From: Achatina immaculata
Lineage: Eukaryota; Mollusca; Gastropoda; Stylommatophora; Achatinidae
Reading direction: 5' to 3'
DNA length: 64,000 nucleotides
Assembly: GCA_009760885.1 (NCBI GenBank)
Contig: CM019704.1
Span: 12,422,303 to 12,486,302, forward strand
The notes beneath the pieces are model-generated. The model ran no database searches. It was not told the DNA's origin and saw nothing but the letters and a program-made list of their open reading frames with translations. The translations under genes were made by a program, and so were the position numbers. This document shows, in pieces, positions 57,901-64,000 of this stretch (its first letter is position 1; every line of letters begins with the position of its first letter).

Positions 57901-58149
57901 TGTGCTCCGAAAGACTTACAACTAACTACCAAAAATAGCACTAAGATGGACACTACAGGGGAACAGAAGTAAGTGTAGACCAAAAGAGACATGGAGAAGA
58001 ACAACAGAGAGGATGTTGAGCAATAGAGGGCTCACCTGGGCAAGAACAGAAAAAAAGGCAAAGGACAGGCATTTGTGGAAAACCCTTGCGGAAACCCCAT
58101 GTGCACTATTAGCAGTTTTGTCATAATTATTATTATTATTATTATTGAT
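54971..58149 (+). mobile_element. LINE-B copy 2, RTE-like, nearly full length, decayed
   Basis: It begins TTCCCCCGTGTGGTACCCGG after (TTA)n and ends GTTTTGTCATAATTATT(ATT)n. An untranslated leader (55016-55060) is followed by an endonuclease from about 55181 (WSVRILSQTEKLAQTIKEM, ILGIQESRWTGQGRW, VIVCYAPTEAAEGEL, LGDFNAKVC), a stop at 55739, GSDHNLLVAKI (about 55970), RT blocks (56676-57041 and 57164-57643; QTGVKQGCVLSP, FADDICLL) and thumb and C-terminus (57634-58080). Motif A reads ...LFIDFEKAFDSV at about 57035 after a shift. Many stops make it inactive. It extends the truncated copy at 295-2984 by about 500 bases at the 5' side. Confidence 0.9.
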
Positions 58150-59007
58150 ACGTAGAAAATAGATCAGAACCGGAAGATATGAGAACCGGTGGGAGAGGTA
58201 CACTCCCACGACATAATGTTACGATTGGAAGCTCAGAAGAGTAATCATAATAGCAGATGCTTAGAAATACGCAGACAATGAATACGGATAAAGGGGATTT
58301 GCTCAGAAAACAATAGTACAGAGGAGACAGACACAATGAGAAGAGAGGACACAATAAAAGTAGAGAACGGACTAATCCCTGAAGCATACGACATGAAACA
58401 GATAGTGGACTTGGATAATAATAACAATTAGATAGACGGATTTGACATAACTTACTGGTGAGGCATGTTTGCTAACCTTAAGACGCAATTTGCACACAGT
58501 CTTGAAAAAAAAGAGAGTGGACTGACTCATCCTGAAATCCAATCAGGGCCCAATCAGTAGGTATCACCAATTAGAAAGATTTAGAGGTGTGTCCCTATTG
58601 AACAACTGACTTACGACATATAAGGCAGACATGCAGTTTTAGAGGGGAGACAAGAACTGAAGAACAGTAAAACAGGGGCGACAGAAAAGAAGAAGACACA
58701 GAAAACACTCACGGAGAAGTAAAAGACCAGAACTGGAGGACAGGAAGTAGAAGACAAAGAAAGAGAAGGGACACAGGACAAAATATATACTCAGGAAAAA
58801 CAGTTTAGAATGAGTAGTTTCAGGACGGATGGAAGATGTGTTTCAAGTGATTATGAAGATTTGTTACTTTTGAAACTCCGAGTAAAGTGATTCAGACGAG
58901 GTGTAGCAGTATATTAGAATAAGCACAGAGTGATCGGAAAATCCTCTGGTTGTCGCTAGAACGACACTGGTCTTTCTAACCAGGTTAAGTAGATTTTAAT
59001 CTACAAA
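58150..59007 (+). other. Possible LTR-retrotransposon end or leader (left of LINE-C)
   Basis: The purine-rich sequence has a TATA-like ACATATAAGGCAGACATGC (58617-58635) followed by an AGAGGGGAGACAAGA stretch, a composition seen in LTR promoters. It contains hairpins (GTAGATT-TT-AATCTAC at 58989-59004). After removal of LINE-C it continues at 61870 with a GCGAGCCCATGCGGGCACC stretch reminiscent of a primer-binding leader. No matching second LTR or clear gag/pol was found, so this is a guess. Confidence 0.28.
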
Positions 59008-59019
59008 CCCTCACCACAT

Positions 59020-61857
59020 CATCATCATCATCATCATCAGGTGCCGTGCCGACTGGCGTTGGCTATTATGCTTCTCCAGAGTACCCGATCCTTCATGCAG
59101 GCCATCAGTTCAGTTGGTGATCTCCTCTCACACCATCCCATCAGACTGTCCAGTATCATTTCTCTTGGTCTTCCTCTTTATCTTCTTCCTTCTATTTTTC
59201 CTGTTGTTATAATATTTTCAATGCCCCCTCTTCTCATTGCATGTCCTATGAAAGTACATTGTCTCTCTCTTATCTTTCTGACAAGTTTTTTTTGTCTCTC
59301 CAGCTCTTCTCCTACATTCTTCATTAGTTATTTTTGCTGTCCAGGGGATTCGCAACATTCTTCTAATAAACCACATTTCTGCTGCTTCCAATGATTTTTG
59401 TGCAGATTTGCCTGTTGTCCATGATTCACTTCCATATAACAAGATAGCTTCAATATAGCATTTTAGGACTCGTTTTCTAACATTAATTGATAAAGATGTG
59501 TTAGCTAATATGTTTCTCATTCTCTGAAATACAGTCTTTGCTTGACCTATTCTGTTCCTAATTTCTTTTCTGCATTTCCCATCTGAAGTTATTACTGCTC
59601 CAAGGTATTTGAATTTCTGCACCTGCTTTAGAATGGTTCCGTTTAGTTTAATACTGCATGCTGGTGGATTCTGTTTCTTAGATATAACCATAGTCTCTGT
59701 CTTTTTGATGTTCAAAGTAAGGCCTTTCTGTTCACTTTCTTTGGCGACTTTATCCAAGAGATTTTGCAGGTCTTGTTGGTTCTCAGCTATCAGTACTGTG
59801 TCGTCAACATACCGAAGGTTGTTAATATTGTATCCTCCAATTTTTATGCCTGGTTCTGTGATGATTGTTCTTAGAATATTCTCGCTGTACAGAGAAAAAA
59901 GGTCTGGAGATAGTACACATCCTTGTCGCACCCCTTGTTTTATAGGTTGGTATTTTCCAATTCTATTTTCAACTCGAACTGCTGCTTCTTGCTGCCAGTA
60001 TAGATGTTTTACAATCCTCAAGTCTTTGCCGTCTATATTGATGTCTTCAAGCATTTTAATAATTTCACTATGTTTCACCTTGTCAAATGCCTTGGTGTAA
60101 TCAATGAAGCATAAGTAGGGATCTTTCTGTACTTCTAAAGCTCTTTCTGTTAGTGTTCGTAAAGCATAAATGGCATTGTGTGTTCCCTTTCCTTCAACAA
60201 ATCCAAACTGTTCATCTGCTATTTCCATTTTTATCTTTTTCCTTGTTCTTCTCATAATGATTCTCAGAAGTAGCTTCGTTATGTGACATGAGAGGCTGAT
60301 AGTTCCGTGGTCGTCACATTCTTTTGCACCTGGTTTCTTTGGTAGTGCTATAAACGTGGATTTAATCAGGTCGCTGGGAATATAACCACTGTTGTAAATA
60401 TCATTCAGTAACTTGGTTATTATTTTTATTCCTGTCTCCTCTAGTGCCTCTATTTCTTCTATTGTTATATTATCAGGCCCAGTCGCTTTTCCTTTCTTCA
60501 TGTGTTTGATGGCATCTATGATTTCATCTTCAAGTATTGGCGGTCCATCACAGTTTTCAGTATCTGGTGTTAATTCTGGTCTTTCTCCTCCATATAGTTC
60601 ACCGATATACTCTGTCCACCTGTCCACAATGTCTTCTTTTCCCATTAACATTTTACCTTCTTTCGATTTGAGGCATCCTGTGGTATATTTTGTTTTTCTG
60701 CCTGTGAGTTCATTAATTCGTTTATGCATGTTTTTGCTGTCTTTATTATGAGCGTCCTCTATCTGTCTGCACTGTTCATTTAACCACACTTCTTTTGCTT
60801 CTCTGCATTTGCGTCTTATTTCTTTATTTATCTTGCTATATTTTTCCTCGTTATTTTTACTCCTCCTCCTCTTGTCCATCGGTCCTAAGATGTCGTCTGC
60901 CATCCATTTATTTTTAGGGGCTTCTTTTTTCGGTGGTATTATCTCCTTAACAGTTTGGTGGATAGAATCTCTTAACATTTCCCATTGTTCATCTATACTA
61001 TTTATCTTTGCTATTGCATTGTATCTATTTGTTATAACAACTTTGTATTGTTCTCGCAGTTCTTGGTCATTTTTAAGAAGTTCTGTATTCAGTTTGATGT
61101 TTCTCACTTTTCTGCCTGCTTTCTTTAGCTTTATTCTAACTTTTCCACAGAGTGGATCATGGTCACTATTGCAGTCAGCTCCTGGCATGGTTTTTGTTGT
61201 CAGTAATGCATTGCGGAATCGTTTGTTGATTAATATGTAGTCTATCTGGTTAAAAGTCTTTTTGTCTGGGCTGCACCACGTTGCCAGTCCTGGAGGATGT
61301 TGTTTAAACCAGGTGTTTCCTACAACCATGCTGTGTATTCTTGCCCATTCAATTAATTTATAACCTCTGTCATTCCTCCCCCCCCCCAGTCCATAGTCAC
61401 CAACGATGTCCGAAGTTCTTCCTTTACCAACTTTGGCATTAAAATCTCCCATGACTATGGTAACTTCATGTGACTTTGTGTGTTTTAGTGCTGTCTCTAT
61501 GTCATTATAAAATATCTATATATCTTCCTCAGAACTTTCAGATGTTGGAGCATACACTTGTATAATATTTATGTTTATTGGTTGCCCTTTCAGTTGGGCT
61601 AGCAGGACTCTGTCCGAGATGTTCAAATATCCTACAATTGTCCTTGCCGTTTTTTCATCAAATATAATTCCTACTCCTCATTCATGTTTCTCACTTCCTG
61701 AATATATTATTGTATATTTATCAGAGTTTATCTTCCCTGCACCTGTCCATCTAACTTCACTCATTCCTAATATGTTGATCTTCATCTTTTCCATTTCCAT
61801 CTTTCCATTTTCTAATTTTCCAGCCTGGAATAAAGTTCTAACATTCCATGTTGCTAT
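59020..61857 (-). mobile_element. LINE-C copy 2, RTE-like, almost complete
   Basis: It is flanked by CCCTCACCACAT at 59008-59019 and 61858-61869, with a (GAT)n tail on the minus strand. The endonuclease begins at about 61850 (IATWNVRTLFQAGK, MSEVRWTGAGK, VYAPTSESSEED); two stops (about 61680 and 61519) precede the long open frame at 59218-61452. Past 59218 a one-base shift leads to the C-terminus (GRPREMILDSL, RVLWRSIIANASRHGT). The 5' end is slightly truncated. This is a young insertion by its state of preservation. Confidence 0.92.
59218..61452 (-). CDS. LINE-C endonuclease (C-terminal half) and reverse transcriptase
   Basis: Open for 744 codons: [11 protein letters not shown] (endonuclease), [13 protein letters not shown], the CNSDHDPL site (about residue 96), a linker, and RT with [38 protein letters not shown], motif [13 protein letters not shown], motif [14 protein letters not shown], motif [10 protein letters not shown] (Val in place of the usual Ala, both Asp kept), thumb [18 protein letters not shown], and [17 protein letters not shown]. 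The last 20 residues are out of frame. The N-terminal half of the endonuclease lies upstream in the same frame, behind two stops. Confidence 0.9.
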   Translation of the reverse strand: MGDFNAKVGKGRTSDIVGDYGLGGGRNDRGYKLIEWARIHSMVVGNTWFKQHPPGLATWCSPDKKTFNQIDYILINKRFRNALLTTKTMPGADCNSDHDPLCGKVRIKLKKAGRKVRNIKLNTELLKNDQELREQYKVVITNRYNAIAKINSIDEQWEMLRDSIHQTVKEIIPPKKEAPKNKWMADDILGPMDKRRRSKNNEEKYSKINKEIRRKCREAKEVWLNEQCRQIEDAHNKDSKNMHKRINELTGRKTKYTTGCLKSKEGKMLMGKEDIVDRWTEYIGELYGGERPELTPDTENCDGPPILEDEIIDAIKHMKKGKATGPDNITIEEIEALEETGIKIITKLLNDIYNSGYIPSDLIKSTFIALPKKPGAKECDDHGTISLSCHITKLLLRIIMRRTRKKIKMEIADEQFGFVEGKGTHNAIYALRTLTERALEVQKDPYLCFIDYTKAFDKVKHSEIIKMLEDINIDGKDLRIVKHLYWQQEAAVRVENRIGKYQPIKQGVRQGCVLSPDLFSLYSENILRTIITEPGIKIGGYNINNLRYVDDTVLIAENQQDLQNLLDKVAKESEQKGLTLNIKKTETMVISKKQNPPACSIKLNGTILKQVQKFKYLGAVITSDGKCRKEIRNRIGQAKTVFQRMRNILANTSLSINVRKRVLKCYIEAILLYGSESWTTGKSAQKSLEAAEMWFIRRMLRIPWTAKITNEECRRRAGETKKTCQKDKRETMYFHRTCNEKRGH

Positions 61858-61869
61858 CCCTCACCACAT

Positions 61870-62090
61870 ACGTGGTAAAGTTATCTAGCGAGCCCATGCG
61901 GGCACCTAAAAAAAAAAAAAACGACACTAGAGCTAGCAGACGATATTAGGAGCAGACAGTTAGAGCAGTTGATTATGGCAGACGAAATTAGGAGATACGA
62001 GATTTTTTCGGAAGAAACGGTTAGGACAGATATGATAGAAGTTTTGATCAGAGTAGAAGTTTTTATTATAGAACTAATGTGAAACTATGT
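61870..62090 (+). other. Continuation of the possible LTR-element leader
   Basis: GCGAGCCCATGCGGGCACC, a poly-A run and then an open frame from about 61919 (LELADDIRSRQLEQLIMADE) of about 55 codons. It could be the start of a gag-like frame or chance. 62091-62930 is AT-rich with a single AATAAA (62389) and no further support. Confidence 0.25.
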
Positions 62091-62936
62091 AGAACAGCTT
62101 GAAGGATTTAGTCTGGTCAGCTTGACCAAGATATGTGTACTAGCTGTTATTGTAGTACTGTTGAGATTTATTAGGGCCAGTGATTTAAAAAATATGTGTG
62201 ACTTTTTGTGGAATTCAATGGCCTGTTCGTGACACTCAGTAAGCTGAACTTTTGTTTTTTAGTTGTTAGATTGCTGTTTCTCTGGGGATGAATATGGCAA
62301 ACTTCTGTCTTGCTGGGGGCGGAGCCTAACTGTACTTATTGTGTGACATTTTTCACCTCATAAATCACCTATCATTAGTACCCATCAATAAAACTTGCAA
62401 TTTGTACTCCACATCTTTTCAAATCACTACATGATGTTATCTGTAGTTTTGACTCGGAATATCAGAGGTTTTCATTCTGTGCGCTGTGATCTAAGTTGGA
62501 GTTGTGTGCCTGAGTGTGTTCGTTTCTCTGCGTATATCAAAGAAACAATTGGTTGTACTAGCAGATTCAACAGTCAAATTGACTATAACTTACTCCACTT
62601 AAACTCACAAAGCAGTACCACCCACAATCTCGGTAACTTGTCATATATAAAAGTAGTGATACTACTTCAGTGGAGTTAGTTGACCACATCTTGCAGATCT
62701 AATATAGTACAGCTTTTAGAACTGTCCTAGTATCACATGTAGAGTATTTTGAAGTTGAGAACATTGCTGAAGTATTGCATCTAGAAAATCGTAGATATGG
62801 TATTGTGAAACATTGTTTAGGTGATTCTGTGATGAACCAAGGATATTCATTTACTAGTCTAAGTAATGTTACCAACTATTGTATCTGAACCATTATTAGA
62901 TCGAATTAAATGGCAGCTGATTGCTGCCAATATATG

Positions 62937-63232
62937 TTTTTGATAAGTTTCAGATCTTTCCCATCTATGTTGATGTCTTCCAGCATTCTTATAATTTCTG
63001 TGTGTCTCACATTATCGAATGCTTTACAGTAGTCTATGAAGCATAAGTATAGATCCATCTTTATTTCTACTGATTTATCCATCAGTGTTTTTATTATTAT
63101 ATATATAGCATTACTTGTACCTTTTCCTTCAATGAAACTTCACTGTTCTTCAATGATTTCTGATTTTATTTTGCCCTTGACTCTTCTCATAGCAATACGA
63201 AGCAGGATTTTGGTAACATGGTTCATAAGACT
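62937..63232 (-). mobile_element. RTE-like LINE reverse transcriptase fragment
   Basis: The minus strand reads MNHVTKILLRIAMRRVKGKI, then a stop, SFIEGKGTSNAIY, motif A LCFIDYCKAFDNVRH and [13 protein letters not shown]. It is homologous to residues of LINE-C around [12 protein letters not shown], but too diverged to be the same family. Confidence 0.85.
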
Positions 63233-63249
63233 TTAGAAAACTATGGATT

Positions 63250-63650
63250 CAACACTAATCTCGGGCATTTTGGACATGCTATTTTTCACCCCTTCTCACT
63301 CCCATGCCGATGGGGGAGCATTTGTAGCCCTCCATGGCAAGTCTTCTTTTTTTTTGCCACGGAGGATACAAATGCTGCTCTTAGACAAGCATCGCACTAT
63401 TTCACGATTATCTCCCTTAGACTGCTCATTTTTTTCCTCCTTGAATTTATTGGATATTATGTCACCCCTTCCCACCCCCACTCCTAGAGGTGCTAGGGGT
63501 ACCTTCCACCCCACCCCCCCCCCCCCATTATTTTTCTCCAGATTGTAAGTCATGTGTACCAAGTTTGGTTGAAATTGATCCAGGTGTTCTAGAACTGTTC
63601 CGGAACATACATACATACACACAAATCTATTTTTATATATATTGATTTCA
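63250..63650. mobile_element. Probable SINE/LINE-type 3' region with (ACAT)n tail
   Basis: TACCAAGTTTGGTTGAAATT, GATCCAGGTGTTCTAGAACT and ACATACATACATACACACA follow each other near 63558-63622. This block is familiar to me as a widespread repeat ending in invertebrates. The left part (63290-63530) is C-rich with two poly-pyrimidine runs. Coding content is not evident. Confidence 0.45.
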
Positions 63651-63721
63651 GTTCTTGAGATGCCCTCCATAATTATACATAGTTTTCTAGATCTGGCGGA
63701 CTTGGGCATCAGTACTCTCCT

Positions 63722-63945
63722 TTGTGTCAGTGTGACCTACACAACAACAACAACACAATTTGTTGTAGAGACTTACTAATTAATCAGTGTGACCTACACA
63801 ACAAAAACAATAACACAATTTGTCATAGAGACTTCCTACTTAATCAGTGGGGCATACACAACAACACAATTTGTCATAGAGACTGCCTACTTAATCAGTG
63901 GGGCATACACAACAACACAATTTATAATGGTGACATATTAAAAAA
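63722..63945. repeat. 51-60 bp tandem repeat, four units
   Basis: Units read CAGTGTGACCTACACAACAA, CACAATTTGTCATAGAGACT, TCCTACTTAAT. The last two are shorter and read GTGGGGCATACAC. The remaining bases to 64000 show nothing. Confidence 0.9.
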
Positions 63946-64000
63946 AAATAAATAAAGTGGGGTAATTTATCCCAGCCTGAACAATTCTACCTCGAGAAAT

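Noticed and set aside
62395..62679. Open frame of 94 codons on the plus strand
   Set aside because: No domain, no membrane or signal pattern, no splice or promoter support.

Overview
This is an AT-rich metazoan genomic window that consists mostly of transposable elements and tandem repeats, with two host genes embedded in it. The organism is not certain. The co-occurrence of RTE-like LINEs (endonucleases of the craniofacial-development-protein-2 type), I/Nimbus-like LINEs with RNase H, Penelope-like elements with a GIY-YIG domain, Mos1-type mariners and tRNA-derived SINEs fits a marine invertebrate, and a mollusc or other lophotrochozoan is my best guess (inference, low confidence).

Host genes. 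(1) A TMEM167B/kish-B homologue on the + strand: one coding exon at 4022-4153 and the terminal coding exon at 18970-19052, separated by a 14.8 kb intron. The first exon, with the start codon, lies outside the window. (2) An open reading frame of 268 codons at 43523-44329 (-) encoding a protein with a C-terminal CD225/dispanin-type two-helix membrane domain behind a long, low-complexity N-terminal region.

Layout. 1-3985: LINE-A interrupted by LINE-B, then degenerate repeats. 4022-19052: kish-B, whose intron holds a dead mariner, 42/75-bp minisatellites, a second LINE-A, a DNA transposon with about 93-bp terminal inverted repeats, and a full-length-5' LINE-E carrying a near-identical 1.84 kb tandem duplication. 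19.6-24.3 kb: 60-, 43-, 36- and 33-bp minisatellites around a 1.28 kb mariner with terminal repeats. 24.3-32.7 kb: RTE-like LINE-D copies inside the 33-bp minisatellite, with a 3,817-bp tandem duplication. 32.8-39.7 kb: a LINE-A 3' end whose (AATG) tail has expanded to about 138 copies, then 51-, 36-, 52-, 67- and 31-bp arrays. 40.5-47.3 kb: Penelope and LINE fragments, the CD225 gene and three SINEs. 47.7-54.4 kb: a Penelope-like element containing a nested LINE-E. 54.4-64 kb: a 29-bp minisatellite, LINE-B, a possible LTR-element fragment split by a nearly intact LINE-C, and small LINE/SINE pieces.

The feature that ties the window together is that most insertions with readable target duplications lie inside, or at the edge of, a minisatellite, and two minisatellites are demonstrably made from LINE sequence. 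Insertion and tandem expansion therefore look coupled here. Element names LINE-A to LINE-E are local labels only.
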